64,000 nucleotides of DNA from positions 558,001 through 622,000 of the forward strand of contig NZ_KB907546.1 of assembly GCF_000382125.1 (NCBI RefSeq). The letters are read 5' to 3'. The notes under the pieces are model-generated. The model ran no database searches. It was not told where the DNA came from and saw only the letters and a program-made list of their open reading frames with translations. The position numbers and the translations under genes are program-made. The DNA comes from Eudoraea adriatica DSM 19308 (GTDB taxonomy: Bacteria; Bacteroidota; Bacteroidia; Flavobacteriales; Flavobacteriaceae). Below are positions 17,266-26,587 of the stretch, piece by piece; the first letter of the stretch is position 1, and each line of letters opens with the position of its first letter.

Positions 17266-18378
17266 ATGAGTGAAACAATTAAGGGATTCTGCCTTCAGGG
17301 AAGAGAAAAGATAATACCTAAGACAGGGGTTAAGGTAACCGGCAATACGGCAGTTATAGATATGGAATTGCCTGAGTTGAAGGAAGGAGAAATAAGGGCC
17401 AGGACTTTATTTACCGGTATATGTGGTTCAGACAATAGTGCCTGCCTGGGGAAACCAAATTTTGATTGGGTGGAACGACCCAGGATAATTGGTCATGAAT
17501 TTAGCGCTGAGGTATTGGAATTGGGTCCCGGGGATCATGGCGATGTGATGGTAGGAGATGTCTTTATACCCCTGGCCATGCTCGGTTGCCAGGATGAAGA
17601 TTGTCCGGCATGTAGTGTGGCCAAATGGAATTTATGCACGTCAAAACAGATCATCGGATTTCACAGAAATGGAGGCTTTGGACAACAGGTAGTTTTGGAG
17701 TCTGATAGGGTAGTGCCTTTAATGAAAGGATTAACGGCGGAACAAGGCGCACTGGTTGAGCCTCTGTCCGTTATAGTAAATGCACTGCACAACAAGTGTA
17801 ACATAAAACCCGGACAGGATGTAATTGTTACAGGTTGCGGGATTATTGGTTTGATGTCTGCCGAACTAGCCAGGGCCGCAGGTGCCAGGGTTGCAGTTAC
17901 CGGCATAGAGCATGATGTTAATGTGCGATTAAAGAAAGCAGCTGAGCGTGGATTTATTACCATAGTTGTTTCTCCGGAGAATACATTGCCCGGGCAACTG
18001 GCAAATGGAATAACAGATAATAATGGTATTCCTTTTGGTGCTAATGCAAAAGTAGATTTGCTCATTGAATGCTCAGGGGTACCGCAGGTACTTACGGAAG
18101 CAATATCGGTAGTTAAGCCGGAAGGCGATATTTGTGTAATTGCCACCTATCCTAAGGATGTGGAGATCAATGCTACACATCTCACCCGTACGTCTTTGAA
18201 TATGCGAGGTTCCATGGGTTCTTGCCGAGACGATTATATGGTTGCTCAAAAGCTAATGGCGACAGGGATATTTCCATCGGAACATTACATTAACCGATAT
18301 GATTTTAATGATATCAGTGAGGCTTTTGAAGATTCGATCCTTGCCAATAATGTAAAAGCCGTGATTAAAATGAATTAA
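17266..18378 (+). CDS. Zinc-dependent alcohol/polyol dehydrogenase (MDR family)
   Basis: 370 residues. The catalytic zinc ligands are in GICGSD (Cys53) and IIGHEFS (His77-Glu78). A structural zinc lobe has Cys108, 113, 116 and 124 (C-x4-C-x2-C-x7-C). The Rossmann motif TGCGIIGL is at 189-196, giving an NAD(P)-dependent medium-chain dehydrogenase like sorbitol or threonine dehydrogenase. The first structural gap is x4 instead of the common x2, a mild oddity. It probably oxidises a sugar alcohol or a sugar secondary hydroxyl. Operon position between a Gfo/Idh/MocA and an SDR epimerase supports a role in sugar catabolism. Confidence 0.88.
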   Translation: MSETIKGFCLQGREKIIPKTGVKVTGNTAVIDMELPELKEGEIRARTLFTGICGSDNSACLGKPNFDWVERPRIIGHEFSAEVLELGPGDHGDVMVGDVFIPLAMLGCQDEDCPACSVAKWNLCTSKQIIGFHRNGGFGQQVVLESDRVVPLMKGLTAEQGALVEPLSVIVNALHNKCNIKPGQDVIVTGCGIIGLMSAELARAAGARVAVTGIEHDVNVRLKKAAERGFITIVVSPENTLPGQLANGITDNNGIPFGANAKVDLLIECSGVPQVLTEAISVVKPEGDICVIATYPKDVEINATHLTRTSLNMRGSMGSCRDDYMVAQKLMATGIFPSEHYINRYDFNDISEAFEDSILANNVKAVIKMN

Positions 18379-18423
18379 TGAACGCGAATTAAAGTCTTAT
18401 TTCAACTAATCGTAATATAATCT

Positions 18424-19443
18424 ATGCATACAATTTTCATAACCGGGGGTACGGGTTGTATTGGTTCGGTCACTATTTATAAGCTCCTGCAATCGGATCA
18501 GGTAGGAAAAATTGTAGTTGCTTCCAGATCTGGTAATCACGAGACTTTGAAATTATGGCTTGGTGAAGAGATGGATCCCAGACTGGAATTCATAGTCCTT
18601 GATGTTGCAGATTACAAAGCTATCTCAGAAATACTTCCAAAGATAAACCCAACACATATAATACATTTAGGGGCTTACCAGAGTCCGGACTGTTCCAGAG
18701 CACATATTCGGGGAATGGAGATAAATACCGGCGGTACTATGGCCCTTTTTGACGCCGCAGAAAAATTGGCTAATCTAAAAAGATTTGTATTTGCAAGTTC
18801 TGCTGCAGTGTATGGCATGAGAGCAATGTATCCGGAATCTGCTATAAGGGAAGATGCCCGGCTGGCCCCGCCAAATCATTACGGTATCTGGAAACTTGCA
18901 GGGGAACACCTCGCCCGCTTGTTTCATGACAATACAGATATTCCCACGGTATGTCTCAGGATTAATACCACCTATGGAAAAGGAAGGGATAAAGGAAAGA
19001 CTTCTGCACCAACCAATGGGCTAAAGGCTATTGCAATAGGAGCTGCTACCGGTGCGAAAATTCCTTTTGAAATGCCTTATGGTGGAAGGGAGAACTATCA
19101 TTTTGTAGAAGATGTAGGGACTCATTTTGCGGAATGTGCCCTACAGGATTTTGACGGTTTCGGAGCTTTTAATATTAAAGGTGAAACTATCCCAATTGAA
19201 ACTTTTTTAAGTATAGTAGAAGAGGAGGCCTATAAACTTGGAATGGGTGAGTTTACAGATCTTTCTGTTGCTGAGGGAGCACCGCCTAATTTATTTGTTT
19301 CCGACTTAAGCCATGATAAAATAGAAAGAACGTTTAATAACTTACCCTTAACTTCAATTGCTGACGGCATTCGGATTTCCCTTCAGGAATTCCTCAAAAT
19401 GGCAACCAACGGAGTTTTGAAATATTCAGTAGAAAGTTCATGA
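18424..19443 (+). CDS. NAD-dependent epimerase/dehydratase (extended SDR)
   Basis: 339 residues. The N-terminal nucleotide motif FITGGTGCIGS (about 5-15) and the FASSAAVYG strand are followed by HYGIWKLAGE, which holds the Tyr-x3-Lys active site of extended SDRs. It resembles uronate dehydrogenases and UDP-sugar epimerases; the size and lack of a sugar-nucleotide cue leave both open. The stop codon overlaps the next start (ATGA), so it is translationally coupled to the second Gfo/Idh/MocA gene, which suggests sequential steps on one sugar. Confidence 0.85.
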   Translation: MHTIFITGGTGCIGSVTIYKLLQSDQVGKIVVASRSGNHETLKLWLGEEMDPRLEFIVLDVADYKAISEILPKINPTHIIHLGAYQSPDCSRAHIRGMEINTGGTMALFDAAEKLANLKRFVFASSAAVYGMRAMYPESAIREDARLAPPNHYGIWKLAGEHLARLFHDNTDIPTVCLRINTTYGKGRDKGKTSAPTNGLKAIAIGAATGAKIPFEMPYGGRENYHFVEDVGTHFAECALQDFDGFGAFNIKGETIPIETFLSIVEEEAYKLGMGEFTDLSVAEGAPPNLFVSDLSHDKIERTFNNLPLTSIADGIRISLQEFLKMATNGVLKYSVESS

Positions 19444-20408
19444 ATACAATAAAAATCGGATTTATCGGAGCAGGAGATATAGCAGACCTGCATGCGGAAG
19501 CCATTAACGGGCTTGAGGGTGCCGAGCTGGTTGGATTGTGGAACAGAACCATTGAAAAAGGCCAGAGGAAAGCAAAGCAATATGGGTGTTCGGTTTATGC
19601 AAATGTAGATGAAATGTTGCTCGACCCGGAGATAGATGCAGTTTTCATCCTTACAAATATGGAAACGCATTGCGAATATACCATAAAAGCAGCCCGGGCC
19701 GGGAAACACATATTGGTTGAAAAACCTGCCGCATCCAGCATTCAGGAATTGGTAAAAATGCAACAAGCAGTAAAGGAGGCAGGGGTGAAATGTATGCCAG
19801 TGCATAATTATATTTATGAACCGGGTATCTTAAGAACGAAATCGATGATTCAGAATGGTAGCCTGGGAGACATTACCCAATTTTATATGATGTATAATAT
19901 ACATCATGCAGATGATATCAGAGTTCGCTACCCCGGGGTTATAAGACAGATTTTGACGCATCATTGTTATACGATGCTCTATCTTGCGGGGAAACCCAAA
20001 ACTATATCCTGCCTCAAGCATACCGTAGACAGCACAATTGCCCCGCAGGAAAATGTGGCTATGGCCAATATTCAAATGGAGAATGGCGTACTGAGTCATT
20101 TATCGGCAAGTTTCGCCAATGACGACCATTCCGGGGATCCATGGACCTGCATAATAAAGGTGATTGGAACAAAAGGCAGTACCCGTTATAGCTATCGGGA
20201 TTGGGTGATAAATGAGCGAAAGGGTGCGCATTCTCAAACCTATTACAGCTATCCGGAATCCATTAAAAATACAGCTACTCATTTTATAAATAGGGTATTG
20301 CGATCAGGAGAGGAACCGCTTTCAACATTGGAAGACGCTATAAGCTGTCAACGAATTATTGAAGCTTGCGAACGTTCTGAAAAAGAGGGGATCCATGTGA
20401 AGTTTTAA
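19440..20408 (+). CDS. Second Gfo/Idh/MocA family oxidoreductase
   Basis: 322 residues. The Rossmann motif FIGAGDIADLHAEAI (about 8-22) and VEKPAASS (about 91-98) with the family Lys identify it. The catalytic-site region includes RQILTHHCYTMLYLAG (about 168-183), a His-His in place of the common D-x-x-x-H. The gene overlaps the upstream epimerase gene by 4 bases (ATGA). It is divergent in sequence from the first Gfo/Idh/MocA protein in the operon, so the pair likely acts on different intermediates. NAD(P)-dependent sugar oxidoreductase; substrate unknown. Confidence 0.88.
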   Translation: MNTIKIGFIGAGDIADLHAEAINGLEGAELVGLWNRTIEKGQRKAKQYGCSVYANVDEMLLDPEIDAVFILTNMETHCEYTIKAARAGKHILVEKPAASSIQELVKMQQAVKEAGVKCMPVHNYIYEPGILRTKSMIQNGSLGDITQFYMMYNIHHADDIRVRYPGVIRQILTHHCYTMLYLAGKPKTISCLKHTVDSTIAPQENVAMANIQMENGVLSHLSASFANDDHSGDPWTCIIKVIGTKGSTRYSYRDWVINERKGAHSQTYYSYPESIKNTATHFINRVLRSGEEPLSTLEDAISCQRIIEACERSEKEGIHVKF

Positions 20409-20461
20409 CCAAAAGGCAAATGAACCTAGTATCAGGAAATGTTATGTGTGAAAAGAGAAAA

Positions 20462-23400
20462 ATGGATATTTCAAAATTATTTTTATCCCTCATTTTTATA
20501 GTGCTGTTTATTTCATGTGGCAAGAAGAGCAATACCCTGGAGTTAAAAAAGGGCAATCATATTGTACTTATTGGCAATAACCTGGGCTCCCGGATGATGA
20601 ATTTTGGTCATTTTGAAACGGAATTGCAGTTACGGTACCCGGATAGCTTACTCTTTATAAGAAATATGTGCGATGGTGGAAATACACCGGGTTTCAGACC
20701 ACACTCTTCCAGAAATTCGCCATGGGCCTTTCCGGGAGCAGAAAAGTTTCAGACCGAACTGGCTGAACCATCCGGAAGTATCGGGCATTTTGAAACAGAA
20801 GATGAATGGCTGAACAGACTAAAAGCCGATATTATAATCGCATTTTTTGGATATAACGAATCTTTTCAGGGTAAAGAAGGCCTGGAGAATTATAAAGCTG
20901 AATTACAGGCATTTATTCAGCATACTTTAAACCAGAAATACAACGGTGAAACAAGCCCGCAATTAGTTTTGGTTTCTCCTATTGCTTTTGAGGACCTGTC
21001 GGCTAAAATGGACCTGCCCAGTGGCATAAAAGAGAATAAAAATCTGGCTATGTATACGCAGGTCATGAGAGAAGTAGCGGCAGCAGATAGTGTTTTGTTT
21101 GTAGATGCTTTCGAAGCCTCGGGGCAATGGTTCACAGAGGAGAAAAAAGATTTGACTGCAGACGGATTTCAACTTAATGATTTGGGGTATCAGAAATTAG
21201 CAGAGCTTCTGGCAGACCGGATATTTGGAAACAAAGAGAGTGAAGCAGAGGAGAATCGCAATTTGGTACATGAGGCTGTAATGGACAAAAACTGGTTTTG
21301 GCATAACGATATTAAAATACCCAATGGTGTGCATGCCTATGGAAGACGTTTTAATCCTTTTGGCCCCGACAATTATCCTTTTGAAATAGAAAAAATACGA
21401 CAGATGACAGCCATTCGAGATTCCGCGATATGGGCTGCTCTTAAGGGTAAAAAGATAGATGTAGCGGCTGCAGATGATAAAACCCTTAAACTTCCGCCTG
21501 TTAAAACCAATTATGACCCGGGGCAAGGGGATGTCGAGGCAGGTTATTTGTATGGAAGAGATGCGTTGGACAAGATCAAAGTTGCCAGTGGCTATAGACT
21601 GGAATTGTTTGCCTCCGAAAAGGAATTCCCGGACCTTGCAAACCCTGTGCAGCTTTCCTTTGACAATAGAGGTAGACTTTGGGTAGGAGTAATGCCCAGT
21701 TATCCGCATTACAGACCGGGTGACAGTAAACCAAACGATAAGCTGCTTATTTTGGAAGATACTGACAATGATGGCATGGCCGATAAGCAAACTACATTTG
21801 CTGATGGTCTTCACCTCACCATAGGTTTTGAATTTGCTCCAGAAGGCGTGTATGTCTCTCAGGGTACTAACCTAGTCTTACTCACGGATACAAATGGAGA
21901 TGATAAGGCCGACACAAAAGAAATAATACTAAGTGGATTTGACGACCATGATACGCATCATGGCATAAGTGCCTTTTCAGCAGACCCATCCGGCGCCCTT
22001 TACATGGCAGAAGGGGTATTTTTACATACCAATGTAGAGACTGCATATGGACCGGTCCGGGCTACCAATGGCGGGTTTTACCGTTACAGCCCGCAACGGC
22101 ATCATTTGGAGCGTACTGCTCAGCTTCCTATTCCAAATCCCTGGGGAATTGCCTTTGACGAATGGGGCCAGAATTTCTTTGCTCATACATCCGGGCCTGA
22201 TGTTACCTGGATGATGCCCGGAACTATCAGGCCAAAATACGGACAGGCATCGCCATTGCCTAAAAACCTGATACAGGAGGAACACCGGGTTCGCCCTACT
22301 TCTGGTCTGGAGTTTATTTCCAGTCGCCATTTTCCCGATGACGTCCAGGGCGATTTGATCATCAATAATACTATCGGATTTCTGGGAACCAAACAACATA
22401 CTATGGTGGATGACCCGGAATCTGCCGGATACTTAAGCAAACACAGGATGGATTTGATGACATCTGATGACACTAATTTTCGACCGGTGGATATGGAGTT
22501 TGCTCCCGATGGATCACTTTATTTGGTAGACTGGCATAATGTGTTGGTGGGTCATATGCAGCACAATGCCCGTGATCCGTTGCGTGATCATGTTCATGGT
22601 AGAATATATCGGATCACCTATCCTTCGAGGCCTCTGGTGAAGGCGGCTAAGATTCATAATGCAAGCATTGATGAGTTATTGGATAATTTAAAGCTTCCGG
22701 AATACAGAACGCGTTATCGCACGCGAAGGGAATTACGGGCCAGGAATTCTGCCGAAGTACTTGCCAAAATTAAGGAATGGGTCAATGACCTTGATAAAAA
22801 TGATGACAGCTATGAGCATAATGTCCTGGAAGCCTTATGGGTAAGCTGGGGATTAAACCAAATCGATGATTATCTTTTAAGGCAACTTTTAAACGCTGAG
22901 GATTTCAGGGCAAGAGCGGCTGCAGTGAGGGTATTGAGGTATGCCGGTCATCAAATTCCTGACCAGGCGGAGTTATTGCTCATAGCTTCCAAAGATGATA
23001 ATCCCCGAGTGCGGCTCGAGGCTTTGGTTGCAGCTTCGTGGCTGGAGAAGGAAGCCGGACTTGCTGTACTTGAGACCGCAGCTCAAAAACCATTGGATGA
23101 TTGGATGAAGTTACCTTTTGAGGCAGCAATGGCACATATTAGTGGCCATAATCTTGGGCAGGACCCTGAAACAAAGGGTGTAAAAACCGAACTTGAAGGT
23201 AAGGAACTCGACTTGTTTGTTAAAGGTGAAGAAATCTACGAAAGAGAGGGCTATTGTATAACCTGTCATCAGCCGGATGGAAGAGGTTTAAGTGCATCCC
23301 AATTTCCGCCACTTGCCGGGGTTAAATGGGTAACAGGTAGTGAAGAGCGCTTAATTAAATTAACACTCAAAGGGCTTATGGGACCTATTGATGTAAAAGG

Positions 23401-23614
23401 AAAAACATATCCCGGGCAGGTTCCTATGACTCCATTTGGTGGAATGCTGGACGATGAAGAGGTGGCAGCTGTATTGACCTTTGTCAGAAATGCTTTCGGA
23501 AACAAGGCCACAGCCATCTTACCAGAAAAAGTTAAGGAAATAAGGAATAATATTGAGGGTAAAGAAGGTTTTTATACTGCCGAAGAGCTTTTGACGGAAC
23601 ATCCAATTGATTAA
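20462..23614 (+). CDS. SGNH hydrolase fused to PVC-type heme-binding dehydrogenase
   Basis: About 1050 residues, among the largest proteins in the window. I take the ATG at 20462 because it gives a classical lipoprotein signal peptide (MDISKLFLSLIFIVLFISCG); an ATG at 20420 would add 14 residues. An SGNH/GDSL-like domain (about 25-265, with HIVLIGNNLGSRMM and IIAFFGYNESFQG) comes first. A PVC-type beta-propeller, like soluble glucose dehydrogenases, follows at about 350-690 (LELFASEKEFPDLANPVQL), then HEAT-like repeats (about 720-880), and a C-terminal cytochrome c domain with CITCH at about 932-936. Expected to oxidise a sugar or polyol on the periplasmic or outer surface and pass electrons to other cytochromes. 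It ends the plus-strand operon. Confidence 0.85.
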   Translation: MDISKLFLSLIFIVLFISCGKKSNTLELKKGNHIVLIGNNLGSRMMNFGHFETELQLRYPDSLLFIRNMCDGGNTPGFRPHSSRNSPWAFPGAEKFQTELAEPSGSIGHFETEDEWLNRLKADIIIAFFGYNESFQGKEGLENYKAELQAFIQHTLNQKYNGETSPQLVLVSPIAFEDLSAKMDLPSGIKENKNLAMYTQVMREVAAADSVLFVDAFEASGQWFTEEKKDLTADGFQLNDLGYQKLAELLADRIFGNKESEAEENRNLVHEAVMDKNWFWHNDIKIPNGVHAYGRRFNPFGPDNYPFEIEKIRQMTAIRDSAIWAALKGKKIDVAAADDKTLKLPPVKTNYDPGQGDVEAGYLYGRDALDKIKVASGYRLELFASEKEFPDLANPVQLSFDNRGRLWVGVMPSYPHYRPGDSKPNDKLLILEDTDNDGMADKQTTFADGLHLTIGFEFAPEGVYVSQGTNLVLLTDTNGDDKADTKEIILSGFDDHDTHHGISAFSADPSGALYMAEGVFLHTNVETAYGPVRATNGGFYRYSPQRHHLERTAQLPIPNPWGIAFDEWGQNFFAHTSGPDVTWMMPGTIRPKYGQASPLPKNLIQEEHRVRPTSGLEFISSRHFPDDVQGDLIINNTIGFLGTKQHTMVDDPESAGYLSKHRMDLMTSDDTNFRPVDMEFAPDGSLYLVDWHNVLVGHMQHNARDPLRDHVHGRIYRITYPSRPLVKAAKIHNASIDELLDNLKLPEYRTRYRTRRELRARNSAEVLAKIKEWVNDLDKNDDSYEHNVLEALWVSWGLNQIDDYLLRQLLNAEDFRARAAAVRVLRYAGHQIPDQAELLLIASKDDNPRVRLEALVAASWLEKEAGLAVLETAAQKPLDDWMKLPFEAAMAHISGHNLGQDPETKGVKTELEGKELDLFVKGEEIYEREGYCITCHQPDGRGLSASQFPPLAGVKWVTGSEERLIKLTLKGLMGPIDVKGKTYPGQVPMTPFGGMLDDEEVAAVLTFVRNAFGNKATAILPEKVKEIRNNIEGKEGFYTAEELLTEHPID

Positions 23615-23952
23615 TCATCGGCTTCAAATTCAAATATTTTGTCCATTGGAAGCCACTTTTCACCAGGTTTAGCGAAAGGCAAGGCCTGCTGATAGTTCCA
23701 CATTAAAACCTCCCATTCCTGTACTTTTTCATTGCCGGCATCCAGTTTCGCTTTTCTATCGAAAGAAAAACCATCTTCTACTTCAATAATCATAAATAAC
23801 CGGTTCCCAACCCGATAGATTTCCATGTGGTTAATACCGGAATTTGCAAGACTATCCAATACTTCGGGCCATACATTGACATGATACTCCTCATATTTGG
23901 CAATAAGCGCATCGTCATCTTTTAGATCCAATGCGAGACAATGTTTTTTCAT
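23611..23952 (-). CDS. rhaM: L-rhamnose mutarotase family protein
   Basis: 113 residues, the usual length of the RhaM (DUF718) family, which interconverts anomers of L-rhamnose and in relatives L-fucose. Typical features are YEEYHVNVWPEVLDSL (His in the active site at about 24), GINHMEIYRVGNRLFMIIEV with the conserved Tyr, and the Trp-rich EWEVLMWNYQQALP. It converges with and overlaps by 4 bases the end of the large PVC gene. On the minus strand it is downstream of the second PVC cytochrome gene, so it is likely read with it. The anomer-specific step supports a deoxyhexose as substrate of the whole locus, but relatives act on other sugars. Confidence 0.82.
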   Translation of the reverse strand: MKKHCLALDLKDDDALIAKYEEYHVNVWPEVLDSLANSGINHMEIYRVGNRLFMIIEVEDGFSFDRKAKLDAGNEKVQEWEVLMWNYQQALPFAKPGEKWLPMDKIFEFEADD

Positions 23953-23979
23953 CCTATTGATTTTTTAAAATGATCATTT

Positions 23980-26523
23980 TTAAAGGTCAGAATCAAAAAT
24001 AAAACTATCCAATTCGGCAGAAGTCCATGGTGTTATTTTACCCTGGGTACGAAACCTTATTTTTCCAACTGTGCCGTTTGAAATGGCCTCAGCGCTATTT
24101 CCCCAGCTATTTCTTATATAGGTAGATATAGCAGCTATGTCTTCATTCTGCAGCGTTGAAAATGAAGGCATATTGGGTAATATTTCCGGAATTCCGTATT
24201 CTTTTCCATTGACTGCAATGGGTCCTTCCATACCATGCAATAAAATCATGGCCAGTTTTTCTTTATCCCCTGTAACCCATTCAGAATCCTTTAATGGCGG
24301 AGCAAAGCGGGACATGCCTTCTCCTTGTGTGCCATGACAATTAGCACAAAGATTTAAATATTTTTGCCGACCCGAAGCCAAAACTATCTGGTCAATTTCT
24401 ATTAAATTTTCTTTGGAATCCACAATTTCGATGGGTTTGCCCGGCCAGATGAATAATTTTTCCAGGTTGGCCAGTAAGTTTCCATCCAGGTCATCCCCGG
24501 AATTTCCTTTTTGGAAAATAAGGGGAGGTTCAGTAAGTTCAATTTTTGCCTCATCCCGGATAGCGGTGCTGTTTAGAATACCATTTATAATGGCATTAGT
24601 AACCCATTCCGTTTCCTGATTTTCTGTAGTATTCAATTTATTTAGAACAGGTGTAATTTCTTCTTCAGCTCCCTTTGCGGCAATTGCACTTACCAGCATT
24701 TCAACAAATATTTCCCTGTTCTGATCATAGGTTTTCCAGGCGCCATCAGACATGAGATTCTTGAAAAACACATACTCTTTATTGTTCAAACTACTCATGA
24801 CAACATCACGCGCCACAGGATTCTGATCGTATTTTACTAGAAACTTCTTTAAAATATCAAATGCAGTTTCTTTATTTAGTGCATCTGAACTTAAGACCAT
24901 TTGCAGCTGTAAAACAGGGTCCGCATTATCGTAGGAATTCGTAATAAAATCCTCAATTTCTTTACGAATTTCAGGTTGCGCATTAGACATAGCTGCAGCC
25001 AGGCGCAAGGCTGTCTGTGCAACTTTTGGATCTGTTGTGTGCAGGGCAGAAAGATAGGTTTTTGGACTGGTAATACCCAACCCTTCAAGAGTCCATAAGG
25101 CATGTAGCTGTCCTAAAGCATGTTCAGAAACCACAAGTTTTTCTAATTCGGGGACAATACTCAGATCCTTGCTTTCCACCAGTAAGCGCTGCGCCATATC
25201 CCTGGTCCAGCCATTAGGATGCTTTAAAAGATTAACAAGTTCAACGGGATTTAACCTGGAAAGATCCTTAGGATTTTCATTAATTTTCTTCTTTGTGGTA
25301 ATACGCCATATCCGACCCATATTAATAGGTTTGTCGAGTTTCCGATTCAGGGTTACCTCGCGCAGATAATCTGTCATATAGGGTCCGTGCTGAATTATTC
25401 CTTTATACATATCCACTACATAGAGCGCCCCATCAGGGCCCGATGCCAGAGAAATTGGCCGAAATCGTTCGTCTGTGGAAGCCAGGAATTCACGGTTTTT
25501 ATAAACACCTTCAGCACTTAACATAAAACCATCTTCAAGAATTGAATTTCTTTTGATCAGGTTTCCGGTAGGTTCACACACAAAGGCATTTCCCATATAT
25601 GATTCAGGTAGGACGTTACCCCGATAAACCAAAGGACCGCAAGCAGATGCAAATTCGAGCAATTTCCCTTCTTCATCCAGGGTTCCGGGAACATACCCGC
25701 GGTTGACGGCAGTATTACTTCTTATTGGGTATATTTTGCGATCAAGTGTCAGGCCATGATCTATACCACTGCTGCTTATATGATTTTTGTTTCTCCGGAG
25801 TACGTTTGGCGGTACAAGATCTGCATGTAACTGAGACCAGTTATAGTTGTAAAATAAACGTCCAGAATTATCGTGGCAGATTCCCCATTGCCCTCTGAAT
25901 TCGGTTTCTTCTTTAATCCAGTCAGAATCATTTTGGCGGTAGCGGGTTTTAGATTTGGCATTGTAATACCAGTTGTCCATCCCTCTCCATAAGCCATTGG
26001 CTGAATGTTCCGGCATTCCTTGTCCTCCATAGGTGGGATCTACCAATGTCTTTTTATCCGCTATGAAATCCCCGTCACTATCTTCTGCAAACCAAAGCGG
26101 AATATTTTCCGCAACAAGCGCTCCTCCGTTAACAACGGCAATAGCTCGTGGAAGTACCAGGCTATCCAGAAAAATGGTACTTGTATCCATTTGTCCGTCC
26201 CCGTCATTATCAAATAATACGCTGACCCTGCCAACTGGGTCATTTTCACCCGTACCATCAATATCCTGCATAAAACCAATCATTTCAACCACCCATAGTC
26301 TGCCACCCTCGTCAAATGAAATTGCCACAGGGTCCTGCACAAGAGGCTCCGCTGCTACCAATTGAATTTCAAGTTCGGGATCTGCCAAATCAAAAGAATT
26401 AAGTGCTTCAGAAGGCGATAGAGGAGGAGAAGGCTCTTTTTTACAACTATGCAGACACGTTATTAGTACTACAAAAAGCATTAGTGTTCGCATCCTATAG
26501 AATAATTTACTTTCTCTGAACAT
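23980..26523 (-). CDS. PVC-type heme-binding dehydrogenase lipoprotein
   Basis: 847 residues. A signal peptide ends in a lipobox LITCLHSCKK; an alternative start at 26493 would give a shorter leader (MRTLMLFVVL). The body is a beta-propeller (about 50-390, with VAISFDEGGRLWVVEM and DNDGDGQMDTSTIF calcium-like loops), then HEAT repeats (about 420-640), and a C-terminal cytochrome c domain with CANCH at 726-730 and a distal Met in PNMPSFS. It shares the domain order of the 20462 protein without the SGNH domain. A periplasmic or surface sugar dehydrogenase is the likely role. It lies 64 bases after the GntP permease gene and before the mutarotase gene on the same strand. Confidence 0.85.
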   Translation of the reverse strand: MFRESKLFYRMRTLMLFVVLITCLHSCKKEPSPPLSPSEALNSFDLADPELEIQLVAAEPLVQDPVAISFDEGGRLWVVEMIGFMQDIDGTGENDPVGRVSVLFDNDGDGQMDTSTIFLDSLVLPRAIAVVNGGALVAENIPLWFAEDSDGDFIADKKTLVDPTYGGQGMPEHSANGLWRGMDNWYYNAKSKTRYRQNDSDWIKEETEFRGQWGICHDNSGRLFYNYNWSQLHADLVPPNVLRRNKNHISSSGIDHGLTLDRKIYPIRSNTAVNRGYVPGTLDEEGKLLEFASACGPLVYRGNVLPESYMGNAFVCEPTGNLIKRNSILEDGFMLSAEGVYKNREFLASTDERFRPISLASGPDGALYVVDMYKGIIQHGPYMTDYLREVTLNRKLDKPINMGRIWRITTKKKINENPKDLSRLNPVELVNLLKHPNGWTRDMAQRLLVESKDLSIVPELEKLVVSEHALGQLHALWTLEGLGITSPKTYLSALHTTDPKVAQTALRLAAAMSNAQPEIRKEIEDFITNSYDNADPVLQLQMVLSSDALNKETAFDILKKFLVKYDQNPVARDVVMSSLNNKEYVFFKNLMSDGAWKTYDQNREIFVEMLVSAIAAKGAEEEITPVLNKLNTTENQETEWVTNAIINGILNSTAIRDEAKIELTEPPLIFQKGNSGDDLDGNLLANLEKLFIWPGKPIEIVDSKENLIEIDQIVLASGRQKYLNLCANCHGTQGEGMSRFAPPLKDSEWVTGDKEKLAMILLHGMEGPIAVNGKEYGIPEILPNMPSFSTLQNEDIAAISTYIRNSWGNSAEAISNGTVGKIRFRTQGKITPWTSAELDSFIFDSDL

Positions 26524-26587
26524 AGTACTCTAAAATACGATATTTATATTTTGGAAAGGACTTTCAGGCATTTTGAAACTTTTTGTC

